DNA from: Cellulosimicrobium funkei
GTDB taxonomy: Bacteria; Actinomycetota; Actinomycetes; Actinomycetales; Cellulomonadaceae
NCBI RefSeq assembly: GCF_004519295.1
Contig: NZ_SOZH01000001.1
Location: 186,001 to 250,000, forward strand
Direction of reading: 5' to 3'
DNA length: 64,000 nt
Under the pieces are notes generated by a model, which did no database searches, had not been told where the DNA came from, and saw only the letters and a list, made by a program, of their open reading frames with translations. A program made the position numbers and the translations under genes. Below, piece after piece: positions 41,789 to 49,851 of this stretch. How positions within the stretch are numbered: position 1 is the first letter of the stretch; the number at the start of each line of letters is the position of its first letter.

Positions 41789-43555
41789 GTGGCCACCTCG
41801 ACCTCCTCGTCCGACCCCCCGGCCGCCGCCCTGGCCGAGGCGGAGCGGCTCGCCGTCGCGCTCGAACGCCGGGCGATGTCCGCGAGCGATGTCTCGTTCA
41901 CCATCGCCGACGCGCGCGCTCCCGGCATGCCGCTGGTGTGGGCCAACCCCGCGTTCACGGCGACGACCGGCTACACCGCGGACGAGGTGCTGGGGACGAA
42001 CTGCCGGTTCCTCCAGGGTCTGGGCACCGACCGCGAGGCGGTCGCGAGGATCCGCGCCGCGGTCGACGACGGCAGCACGGTGGGCGAGACGCTGCTGAAC
42101 TATCGCAAGGACGGCACGGCGTTCTGGAACCAGCTCACCATCTCGCCGGTCCACGACGACCACGGGACCCTCACTCACTTCGTCGGCGTCCAGGCGGACG
42201 TCACCACCCGGGTCGAGGCGGAGCGGTCCCGCGAGGCGGCTCTCGACGCGGCGATCTCCGCGAACCGTCGGCTGACCACGACGACGCGTCTCGTCGAGCG
42301 GCTGGGCGAGCTCCTCGACGTCGAGGACGTGCTGGCCGAGGCGGCGCACGCCGTGGCCGAGGTCTTCTCGGGCTGGGCGGTCGTCGTGACGTACCCGGAC
42401 CGTCGCTCGCGCACCGACGTCGCGTCGCACGACCCGGCGCTCGCCGCTGCGGCAAGGCGCCTGTCCCGGACGCCCGGCTGGGCCGACCGGTCGCTCGCGG
42501 CGGTCGACGTGCTCGGGGGCGGCGCGCGGTTCGCGCGGCCGTTCGACGTCACGCCCGACCTCGTCTCGCCGCACGCGGACGAGGAGGAGCTCGCGGCCAT
42601 GCGCGCGCTCGGGCTCGGCTCCGCTATGTCGGTGGGGCTGCGGGCCCGGGGCCGGGTCGTCGGCGTGCTCGCCGTCGTCAGCCCGCAGGCCGGGTTCTTC
42701 GGTGACGAGGACGCCGTGATGTTCGAGGACCTCGGGCACCGGATCGGCCTCCTGCTCGACAACGCGCGGCTCTACGAGCGGGAGCGCGACGCCGCGCACA
42801 CCCTGCAGGAGCGGATGCTGCCTCGCCTCGCCCCGCTCGACGACCTCGACGTCGCCGTGGTCTACCGGCCCGCGGCCGGCGCGTCGGGCGCCGCGGTCGG
42901 CGGCGACTGGTTCGAGGCACTCGAGCTCCCCGGCGGCCGCGTGCTCCTCGTGGTGGGTGACGTCGTCGGGCACGACATGCACGCCGCGGCGGCGATGGGC
43001 CAGATCCGGTCGGCGCTGCTGAGCGTCGCCGCGGACGGCACCACGCCCGACGGCGTCGTCGCGCGCCTCGACGGGCTCGTGAAGCAGTTCGGCCTCGCCG
43101 ACGTCGCGACGTGCGTGGTCGCGACCCTCGGGCCACCGGACGCCGACGGAGGGCGCGAGCTCGTCTACTGCCGGGCCGGCCACCCGCCGCCCCTGCTCCG
43201 CACGCCCGACGGCGTCGTGCGGCCGCTCGACGGCGCCCTCACCACGCCGGTCGGGATCGTCACGCCCGGGCCGGTGGCGGCCGTCCGCCTGCACGTACCG
43301 GCCGGGAGCACGCTCGTGCTCTACACCGACGGCCTCGTCGAGTCGCGTGCGCGCGGCCAGCGCGAGGGGATCGTCGAGCTCGCGCGCGCCTTCGGCCGCG
43401 CTCCGGCGGACGCGGGTGCGGCGGCCACCCGGGACCACCTGCTCGACCAGGCCGGGGATCATCGCAGCGAGGACGACACGTGCCTGCTCGTCGTCCGCCT
43501 CCCGCGCGGGGGCGAGGCCACGGCGTCGGACGGCGGTGCGCCGCCCGACGCCTGA
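41789..43555 (+). CDS. LOV-GAF-SpoIIE blue-light-type phosphatase
   Basis: A 588-residue signalling protein with three domains. Residues about 33-140 form a LOV-type PAS: GTNCRFLQG holds photoactive Cys72, and NYRKDGTAFWNQLTISPV with VGVQADVT are the other LOV signatures. A GAF domain covers about 165-330, and a SpoIIE/PP2C phosphatase covers about 350-570 (GAAVGGDWFEALELPGG, VLVVGDVVGHD, LYTDGLVESRA, DDTCLLVV). It would remove phosphate from an anti-anti-sigma protein in response to blue light. GTG start with GAGG upstream. No anti-sigma partner is adjacent. Confidence 0.9.
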   Translation: MATSTSSSDPPAAALAEAERLAVALERRAMSASDVSFTIADARAPGMPLVWANPAFTATTGYTADEVLGTNCRFLQGLGTDREAVARIRAAVDDGSTVGETLLNYRKDGTAFWNQLTISPVHDDHGTLTHFVGVQADVTTRVEAERSREAALDAAISANRRLTTTTRLVERLGELLDVEDVLAEAAHAVAEVFSGWAVVVTYPDRRSRTDVASHDPALAAAARRLSRTPGWADRSLAAVDVLGGGARFARPFDVTPDLVSPHADEEELAAMRALGLGSAMSVGLRARGRVVGVLAVVSPQAGFFGDEDAVMFEDLGHRIGLLLDNARLYERERDAAHTLQERMLPRLAPLDDLDVAVVYRPAAGASGAAVGGDWFEALELPGGRVLLVVGDVVGHDMHAAAAMGQIRSALLSVAADGTTPDGVVARLDGLVKQFGLADVATCVVATLGPPDADGGRELVYCRAGHPPPLLRTPDGVVRPLDGALTTPVGIVTPGPVAAVRLHVPAGSTLVLYTDGLVESRARGQREGIVELARAFGRAPADAGAAATRDHLLDQAGDHRSEDDTCLLVVRLPRGGEATASDGGAPPDA

Positions 43556-43577
43556 GCCGTCGGGCGGGGCGCAGGCG

Positions 43578-44357
43578 TCACGGGCTCTCGGAGACCGGCC
43601 CCCGCAGCCGCGCCCGGTCGTCCTCGGTCCCGCCCCGGAGCCGGCGCGCGAGCGTGTCGCGCCAGCGCGCGGGGAGCGTCGGGAGCGCGGCGAGCGCCGC
43701 GGCGGCCGGGAGGTCGTCGCGGTCGAGGTTCATCACGCGGTTGACCTCCCGCACCGTCGCGCTCCGGGCCGGCCGGTCGACGACGACGGCGGTCGCGCCC
43801 GACCGCACCGTGCCGGGCGTGAGCACGCGCAGGTACCAGCCCGTGCGACCCGACGTCTGGACCCGGTCCGGCAGGTCGACGAGGCCGTGGACCGCCGCGA
43901 GCTTGTAGCAGGGGCGGCGCGGCATGCTCACCTGGAGGGTCGCCGTCCCGAGCGTGAGCACGTCGCCCAGCAGCAGGTCGTCCTCGGTGAGCCCGCGCGT
44001 CAGGAGGTTCTCCCCGAACGCGCCGGGCGGGAGGTCCGCGCCGAGCTCGTCGCGCCACGCCGCGTAGTGCTCGACCGGGTACACGCACACCGCCTTCTCG
44101 GGGCCGCCGTGCACGCGCCGGTCGGCCTGCGCGTCGCCCTCCAGCCCTTCCGTCCCCACCGCGACGGGGCCGAGGCGCGGCCGCTTGCGGAACGCCGTCG
44201 GCACCTCGCGCCCGCGGTGGGCCACCGTGCCCACCCCGCCGGTGCGCACCTCCAGCACGACGGCGCTCGCGGGCCCCGGGGCCGGCACGGGGGAGCGCGG
44301 GTCGCCAGGTCGGGACGGTGCGGCGGGGCGGGACGGTGCGGCGGGGCGGGACGGCAC
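43578..44357 (-). CDS. MOSC-domain protein (YiiM-like)
   Basis: A 259-residue cytoplasmic MOSC protein. After a PSRPAA repeat at the N-terminus, it has GLEGDAQADRRVHGGPEKAVCVYPVEHYAAW, GAFGENLLTRGL and SMPRRPCYKLA, whose Cys is thought to bind a metal-sulfur group. MOSC proteins handle sulfur for molybdenum cofactors or detoxify N-hydroxylated compounds. GTG start with GAGAGGAG upstream. The repeat region is a likely site of length variation. Next to an AhpD-like gene, 11 bases from it on the same strand. Confidence 0.88.
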   Translation of the reverse strand: MPSRPAAPSRPAAPSRPGDPRSPVPAPGPASAVVLEVRTGGVGTVAHRGREVPTAFRKRPRLGPVAVGTEGLEGDAQADRRVHGGPEKAVCVYPVEHYAAWRDELGADLPPGAFGENLLTRGLTEDDLLLGDVLTLGTATLQVSMPRRPCYKLAAVHGLVDLPDRVQTSGRTGWYLRVLTPGTVRSGATAVVVDRPARSATVREVNRVMNLDRDDLPAAAALAALPTLPARWRDTLARRLRGGTEDDRARLRGPVSESP

Positions 44358-44368
44358 GGTGGCTCCTC

Positions 44369-44914
44369 TCAGGCGGCGCGGCGCAGGCCGACGGCGGGGA
44401 AGTCGACGGGGACGTCGAGCGCCACGTTGACGTAGTTGGTGAACAGGTTGAGCGCGACGTGCGCGACGACCTCGACCACCTGCTCGTCGGTCCACCCCGC
44501 GTCGCGCACCGCCTGGACGTCCTGCGCGGTCACGTGACCGCGCTCGTCCACGAGGGCGAGCGCGAAGCGCAGCAGCGCCTCGACGCGCGGGTCGGACGCG
44601 GTGCCGTCCTGCGCGGCGGTGAGGTCGTCGCGCGCGACGCCGGCCTTGCGCCCGAGCGCGGTGTGGGCGGCGAGGCAGTACTCGCACGCGTTCCGGTTCG
44701 CGACGGCGACGGCGATCTGCTCGCCGACGGCCGCGCCGAGCGTGCCGGTGCCGAGGGCGCCGAACGCACCCCACATGCTCTGCAGGGCGGCGGGCGAGTT
44801 CGCGACCGCCCGGAACATCGCCGGGACGCCGCCGAACGCGGCACGGATCTGGTCGAGCCCGTCGGCGACGGGGCCGGTGGCGGACTCGGGGCTGACGAGG
44901 GGGACACGGGACAC
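44369..44914 (-). CDS. AhpD/carboxymuconolactone decarboxylase-like peroxidase
   Basis: A 181-residue all-helical protein of the carboxymuconolactone decarboxylase family. The CxxC with His, ACEYCLAAHTALGRKAG (Cys77, Cys80, His84), is the alkylhydroperoxidase AhpD-type redox site. HVALNLFTNYVNVALDVPVDFP closes the helical bundle and is typical. GTG start preceded by GGAGGAG. It is divergent from an AraC gene 130 bases away, which may control it. The substrate peroxide or lactone is unknown. Confidence 0.88.
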   Translation of the reverse strand: MSRVPLVSPESATGPVADGLDQIRAAFGGVPAMFRAVANSPAALQSMWGAFGALGTGTLGAAVGEQIAVAVANRNACEYCLAAHTALGRKAGVARDDLTAAQDGTASDPRVEALLRFALALVDERGHVTAQDVQAVRDAGWTDEQVVEVVAHVALNLFTNYVNVALDVPVDFPAVGLRRAA

Positions 44915-45044
44915 GGGGATCTCCTCCGGGTGCGGGGACGCCGGTCCCGGGCGGGGCCGACGCAGTCCAGCCTGGTCGCTCGCGTCGGACGACGGGGAAC
45001 GAATCGTCCTCGGAACGTGTCCGATCGTCTGGCATCCTGGGGTG

Positions 45045-45923
45045 ATGGCTCCCGTCGACCGGCTCTCGCACCTGCTCGAGCGGTTCCGCGTGCGGACGCA
45101 CCTCTTCCACACCGGGCCGCTGTGCGGCGTCACGACGTTCGACGCGCGGCCCGGGCGCGGGTTCCTGCACGTGCTCCGGCGGGGCGAGATGGACATGACC
45201 CACGTCGGCGCGGACGGCCGGGTCGAGCGCCGCAGCGTCGACCGCCCGAGCCTGCTCTTCTACCCGCGCCCGCTCGACCACGCGTTCCACAACGCACCCA
45301 CCGCGGACTCCGACTTCGCGTGCGCGACGCTCGACGTCGAGGGCGGCGCCACCCACCCGCTCGTGCGCACGCTGCCGCCCGTGCTCGTGCTGCCGCTCGC
45401 CGACGTCGCGGGGCTCGAGCCCGCGCTCGACCTGCTCTTCCGCGAGATCGACGACGTCCGCTGCGGCCGTCGCGTCCTCGCCGACCGGCTCTTCGAGGTC
45501 GTGCTCGTGCAGCTCTTCCGGTGGATCCTCGACCACGCCGACGACCTCGCGCTCCCGCCGGGGCTGCTCCCCGGCCTCGCCGACGAGCGCCTCGCGCCCG
45601 TGCTCGTCGCGGTGCACGAGGCGCCGGGGGAGCCGTGGACGCTCGCGTCGATGGCGCGCGCGGCGCACCTGTCGCGGAGCGCGTTCGCGGCCCGGTTCAC
45701 CGCCGTCGTCGGGCAGCCGCCCGGCGACTACGTGACCGGGTGGCGCCTCACCGTCGCGCAGGACCGGCTCCGGGCGGGCGCCTCGGTGAGCCGGACCGCG
45801 ACCGAGCTCGGGTACGCGACGCCCGCCGCGTTCTCGCGCGCGTTCAGCCACCGGGTCGGCCGTTCGCCGCGCGCGTGGCTGGCCGAGCGCGCGGACCCGG
45901 TCGCGCCGCCCGTGGCATCCTGA
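45045..45923 (+). CDS. AraC-family transcriptional regulator
   Basis: A 292-residue regulator. N-terminal cupin-like sensor (about 1-190: HVLRRGEMDMTHVG, SLLFYPRPLDHAFHN) and two helix-turn-helices at the C-terminus (MARAAHLSRSAFAARFTAVVG and RTATELGYATPAAFSRAFSHRVG). ATG at 45045. Divergent from the AhpD-like gene, a common arrangement for AraC activators of cupin type. Confidence 0.9.
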   Translation: MAPVDRLSHLLERFRVRTHLFHTGPLCGVTTFDARPGRGFLHVLRRGEMDMTHVGADGRVERRSVDRPSLLFYPRPLDHAFHNAPTADSDFACATLDVEGGATHPLVRTLPPVLVLPLADVAGLEPALDLLFREIDDVRCGRRVLADRLFEVVLVQLFRWILDHADDLALPPGLLPGLADERLAPVLVAVHEAPGEPWTLASMARAAHLSRSAFAARFTAVVGQPPGDYVTGWRLTVAQDRLRAGASVSRTATELGYATPAAFSRAFSHRVGRSPRAWLAERADPVAPPVAS

Positions 45924-45953
45924 CGCGGTGCGGTCGAAGGGGCGGGTCGAACG

Positions 45954-46616
45954 GTGCGGGCCGAACCGAGGCGGGTCGAGCCGGTGCGCGTCGAGCCGCT
46001 GAGCGAGGACGTCCTCGTGGACCGGGTGGTCGAGCGCGTGCTCGCCGTCGGGCGTGAGCAGCCCCGGGCGGTCCGCCTCCTCGTCGACGGCCACCCCTCC
46101 ACGCGGCCCGAGGACCTCGCGGATCGTCTGGTCGCGCCGCTCCGCGCGGCGGGCCGCCCGGTCGCGCGCGTGCGCGTGCAGGACTTCTGGCGCCCCGCGT
46201 CGCTGCGCCTCGAGCGCGGGCGCGAGGACCCCGACGCGCTCCTCGACGAGTGGGTCGACGTGGCCGGGCTCCGGCGCGAGGTGCTGGACGCCGTCGGGCC
46301 GTGTGGTACCGGCCGCTACCTGCCGAGCCTGCGCGACCCCGCGACGAGCCGGTCGACGCGCGCCGCGTACGTCGAGGCCGAGCCGGGCCTCGTCGTCGTG
46401 CTCGACGGCGCGCTCTGCCTGGGCCTCGGCCTCGCGCTCGACCTCACCGTGCACCTCGCCCTGCGCCCCGCGACGCTCGCGCGCCGCACCGCGCCCGACG
46501 CGGCGTGGACGCTCGCCGCCTACGGCCGGTACGCGCAGGAGGTCCGTCCCGAGGACGTGGCGGACGTCGTCGTGCGGGTCGACGACCCGCGGCACCCGGC
46601 GCTCGTGGTCCGCTGA
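45954..46616 (+). CDS. Uridine-kinase-like protein with degenerate P-loop
   Basis: A 220-residue protein of the P-loop NTPase/uridine-kinase-like fold. RLLVDGHPSTRPEDLADRL sits where the ATP-binding P-loop belongs, but the GK(S/T) is lost; VQDFWRPASLRLERG, a substrate-strand segment, and LVVVLDGALCLG follow as in the family. Without the Lys it probably does not phosphorylate in the normal way. GTG start at 45954 with GGGGC upstream. It follows AraC by 30 bases and may be co-transcribed. Confidence 0.7.
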   Translation: MRAEPRRVEPVRVEPLSEDVLVDRVVERVLAVGREQPRAVRLLVDGHPSTRPEDLADRLVAPLRAAGRPVARVRVQDFWRPASLRLERGREDPDALLDEWVDVAGLRREVLDAVGPCGTGRYLPSLRDPATSRSTRAAYVEAEPGLVVVLDGALCLGLGLALDLTVHLALRPATLARRTAPDAAWTLAAYGRYAQEVRPEDVADVVVRVDDPRHPALVVR

Positions 46617-46651
46617 GCCACCGCTGGCGGGGCGGGCCGGAGCGGGCGCGG

Positions 46652-47134
46652 TCAGCGGGGGAGGTGCGTCTCGACGAGGTCGACGATCGCCGGGTCGTCG
46701 GGCAGCGTGCGCGGCCGGAACCGGTGCACCTCGCCGCCGGGCAGGACGAGGAACTTCTCGAAGTTCCACGTGACGCGCCCCGCCTTGCCGTCCGCGTCGG
46801 GCGTCTTCTTGAGCTCCGTGTACAGCGGGTGCGCGTGCCGGCCGTTGACGCGCACGCGGTCCACCACGGGGAACGTCACGCCGTAGGTGAGCGAGCAGAA
46901 CTCCTGGATCGCCTCGTTGGTGCCGAGCTCCTGGAGGAACTGGTTGCTGGGGAACCCGATGACGGTGAAGCCGCGGTCGCGGTACTTGTCCTGCATCGCC
47001 TCGAGCGTCGCGTACTGCGGCGCGAGGCCGCAGCGCGACGCGACGTTGACGACGAGCACGACGTCGTCCGCGTGCTCGCGCAGGGTGTGCGCCGTCCCGT
47101 CCATGGCGTCGAACGGGATGTCGTACAGGCTCAT
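46652..47134 (-). CDS. Glutathione peroxidase (Cys type)
   Basis: A 160-residue thioredoxin-fold peroxidase. Redox Cys35 is in NVASRCGLAPQY, with GFPSNQFLQELGTN and VTWNFEKFLV motifs bearing the catalytic Gln, Trp and Asn. Cys replaces selenocysteine, as in bacterial enzymes that usually use thioredoxin. ATG at 47134, single gene. Confidence 0.95.
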   Translation of the reverse strand: MSLYDIPFDAMDGTAHTLREHADDVVLVVNVASRCGLAPQYATLEAMQDKYRDRGFTVIGFPSNQFLQELGTNEAIQEFCSLTYGVTFPVVDRVRVNGRHAHPLYTELKKTPDADGKAGRVTWNFEKFLVLPGGEVHRFRPRTLPDDPAIVDLVETHLPR

Positions 47135-47302
47135 GGGACCTCCTCGGGCGAGGCGCCGGTGCGTCCGGGCCCGTCCCATCCTCGCACCGCGGGTGTGACG
47201 TCGTGCGGAACCCGTCCCGACCCCGGTCGAGCGCGCGCGAGCCTGCCCGTGGCGTGCTGAAGTATGTGCGCGATGCCAGCAGCCGAGAGAAGGGACGCCT
47301 CC

Positions 47303-47461
47303 ATGCGCCCGTGGACCCCGAAGACCGACATGGTGCGCCGGTTGTACGTCGCAGGCCGGGAGGCGACGAGCCCGGCCGAGGCGCTCCGGATGTCCCCGCA
47401 GGAGCTCGCGGAGGAGTTCGACCGCTGGCTCGAGGGCGTCCGCGCCGCGCGCGAGCAGTAG
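47303..47461 (+). CDS. Small acidic/basic helical protein, 52 aa
   Basis: A 52-residue peptide starting MRPWTPKTDMVRRLYVAG, with helices (SPAEALRMSPQELAEEFDRWLEGV) of mixed charge. A GAGAAGGGA ribosome site stands about eight bases before the ATG at 47303; an upstream in-frame ATG at 47264 lacks one. Function unknown; small enough to be a regulator or partner. Confidence 0.55.
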   Translation: MRPWTPKTDMVRRLYVAGREATSPAEALRMSPQELAEEFDRWLEGVRAAREQ

Positions 47462-47513
47462 GAGCGGCGGAATCTCGGTGGCCTCCCGCGCCCGCGCGGG
47501 ACAGACTCGGGAC

Positions 47514-48125
47514 ATGACGACGCGGGTGCCGGACGACGGGCCGGACCACGGCCTGGACAGAGGTCCGGACGACGGGCCGGACTCCACCTCGCCCGTGGTG
47601 CGGGCTGTGGTGGGTGTGGTCGTGGGCATCGCGATCTTCGCGTTCGTCGGCGTGGTGGGGTACTTCGTCGTCGTGACGGTCGGCATCCAGTCCTGGGCCG
47701 ACCAGCGGGACTCCTCCGCCGAGCGGTCGGTGGCGAGCGCCCCGGCGAGCACCACGGACGGCGCCGAGGCCGGGCGGGAGACGACGCTCGACGCGTCGAA
47801 CGAGGCGTACCGCCAGCGTCAGGGCACCCCTGAGCGCGACGCCGAGGCGGCCCGCTCGGTGCCCGCGGTCCGCGCCGCGCTCGACCCGGTCGCGGACGGC
47901 TCGGCGGTCGACGCCGACGAGGTCGCGGCGGCGCTCGCCGCCGCGGGGTTCGAGACCGTGCAGGTCGTGGGCACGACGGCGTCCGGCGAGGTCGCGACGA
48001 CCGTCGGCGTGGGCGTCGCCGTCCCGGGCGGCTGCGTGTTCGGGGGCGTCGCGCCCGACGCCGTGACCCTCGAGGCCGGCGGCCCGATCGCGGACGGCGG
48101 CTGCCTGGAGATGCCGGCGCACTGA
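47514..48125 (+). CDS. Single-pass membrane protein of unknown function
   Basis: A 203-residue protein. An acidic Pro/Asp/Gly N-terminus (about 1-28) precedes one membrane helix (about 30-60, VVRAVVGVVVGIAIFAFVGVV), then an extracellular helical and beta domain with a Cys pair (GGCVFGG and GGCLEMP) probably bridged. ATG 47514 is the chosen start. No recognised family. Confidence 0.78.
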   Translation: MTTRVPDDGPDHGLDRGPDDGPDSTSPVVRAVVGVVVGIAIFAFVGVVGYFVVVTVGIQSWADQRDSSAERSVASAPASTTDGAEAGRETTLDASNEAYRQRQGTPERDAEAARSVPAVRAALDPVADGSAVDADEVAAALAAAGFETVQVVGTTASGEVATTVGVGVAVPGGCVFGGVAPDAVTLEAGGPIADGGCLEMPAH

Positions 48126-48275
48126 CGCCCCTCGCACCGGGCGCCTGCGGCCGCGAGGCCCGGCCCGGGCGGTCCGGGAGGCCGCCGGGCGGGTCGATCT
48201 CGCGACCTGCGGCTCCACCTGGGTACGGTCAGCGGGGCGGGCGACGGAGCCCGCACGGCTGACGGAGGATGAGAG

Positions 48276-49061
48276 ATGCGGATCGAGGGCGCGGTCGCGC
48301 TGGTGACGGGCGGGGCGTCGGGCCTCGGGCGCGCGACGGCGGAGGGCCTGGTGGCGGCCGGCGCGAGCGTCGTGCTGGCCGACCTCGCGTCGTCCGACGG
48401 CGCGGCGGTCGCCGAGGGTCTCGGCGGCGCGGCGCGGTTCGTCCCCACGGACGTGACGAGCGAGGACGACGTCGCGCGGGCCCTGGACGCCGCCGACGCC
48501 CTGGGCGGGGCGCGCGTCGTCGTGAGCTGCGCCGGGATCGTGCTCGCGCAGCGGGTCCTCGGCCGGTCCGGGGTGCACGCGCTCGACGCGTTCCGCCGCG
48601 TGGTCGACGTCAACCTCGTCGGCACGTTCAACGTCGTCCGGCTCGCCGCGGAGCGCATGCTCGCCCTCGACCCGCTCGGTCCCGACGGCCCCGACCCCGA
48701 CGGCGAGGAGCGCGGCGTCGTCGTGCAGACGGCGTCGGTCGCGGCGTTCGACGGCCAGGTCGGGCAGGCGGCCTACGCCGCGTCCAAGGCCGGGGTCGCC
48801 GGCCTCACGCTGCCGCTCGCGCGCGACCTCGCGCAGCACCGGATCCGCGTCATGACGATCGCGCCCGGGATCTTCCGCACCCCGATGATGGCGTCGCTCC
48901 CCGAGGCGGCGCAGGAGTCGCTCGGGGCGCAGGTGCCGCACCCGAGCCGGCTCGGGCACCCGGAGGAGTACGCGCACCTCGTGCGCGCGATCGTGGAGAA
49001 CCCGATGCTCAACGGCGAGGTGGTCCGCCTCGACGGCGCCATCCGCATGGCGCCGCGCTGA
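48276..49061 (+). CDS. Short-chain dehydrogenase (HSD10-like)
   Basis: A 261-residue SDR. Nucleotide-binding [22 protein letters not shown], and catalytic Tyr-x3-Lys in [16 protein letters not shown] with Ser in [11 protein letters not shown]-terminal [11 protein letters not shown] is typical of the 3-hydroxyacyl-CoA dehydrogenase type II group. An Asp/Pro insertion (about 133-147) lies before the Ser strand. It oxidises a hydroxyacyl or steroid substrate. Followed 78 bases on by a DNA repair gene. Confidence 0.9.
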   Translation: MRIEGAVALVTGGASGLGRATAEGLVAAGASVVLADLASSDGAAVAEGLGGAARFVPTDVTSEDDVARALDAADALGGARVVVSCAGIVLAQRVLGRSGVHALDAFRRVVDVNLVGTFNVVRLAAERMLALDPLGPDGPDPDGEERGVVVQTASVAAFDGQVGQAAYAASKAGVAGLTLPLARDLAQHRIRVMTIAPGIFRTPMMASLPEAAQESLGAQVPHPSRLGHPEEYAHLVRAIVENPMLNGEVVRLDGAIRMAPR

Positions 49062-49139
49062 GCCGCAGGACCGCCGGGGGGCACGGGCCGCCCGACGCAC
49101 AGGACCCCGGGCACGCGCCCGGAGGAGAGGAGAGGGACG

Positions 49140-49835
49140 ATGCCGCCGTACACGACGGCGACCGACTTCCGGGCCGACCTGCTCGCCCGCGCGACGGCGG
49201 CCCAGCGCCGCGCGTCCGCCCGGAGCTTCCCGGGCGACGGCACCGTCGCCGGGGTGCGCATGGGCGACGTGTTCGTGCTCGCGAAGAACGCCCTCGACCT
49301 GCCGGTCGACCAGATCGAGCTGCTGCTCGAGGACCGGATCCACGAGGTGCGGGCCGGCGGGTGCTCGATCATGGGCAAGGCGGCGACCGCCCGGCGCGTG
49401 ACGGTCGAGCGGCACGCGGAGCTCGTGGAGCTCTTCCTGCGCCGGCACGACCGCATCGACACGTGGGACCTCGTGGACCTCACCGCGTCCCAGGTGCTGG
49501 GGACGTGGCTGCTCGACCGCCCGCGCGACGTGCTCGACGACCTGGCGCGCGCGCCCGACTGGCCGCGCCGTCGCTCCGCCGTCGTCGCGACGGCGGCGTT
49601 CCTGCGCCGCGGCCAGGTCGACGACACGTTCCGGCTGTCGGCGATGCTGCTCGACGACCCGGAGCCGTACGTCCAGAAGGGCGTCGGCTGGATGCTCCGG
49701 CACGCGGGCGACGTCGAGCCCGAGCGGCTGCGGGCGTTCCTCGAGGAGCGGGCGGCCACGATGTCGCGCGACGTGCTGCGTGCGGCCGTCGAGAAGCTGC
49801 CGCCCGCGGAGCGCAAGGAGTGGCTCGCGCGCTGA
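49140..49835 (+). CDS. DNA alkylation repair protein (AlkD-like)
   Basis: A 231-residue HEAT-repeat protein. MGDVFVLAKNALDLPVDQIE, AGGCSIMGKAATA, IDTWDLVDLTAS and PYVQKGVGWMLRHAG are the DNA_alkylation family hallmarks, with repeats holding damaged DNA bases. It excises bulky or alkylated purines. GGAGAGGAG stands before the ATG. The order and spacing suggest a loose unit with the SDR upstream. Confidence 0.9.
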   Translation: MPPYTTATDFRADLLARATAAQRRASARSFPGDGTVAGVRMGDVFVLAKNALDLPVDQIELLLEDRIHEVRAGGCSIMGKAATARRVTVERHAELVELFLRRHDRIDTWDLVDLTASQVLGTWLLDRPRDVLDDLARAPDWPRRRSAVVATAAFLRRGQVDDTFRLSAMLLDDPEPYVQKGVGWMLRHAGDVEPERLRAFLEERAATMSRDVLRAAVEKLPPAERKEWLAR

Positions 49836-49851
49836 GCGTCGGTCCGGCGCC

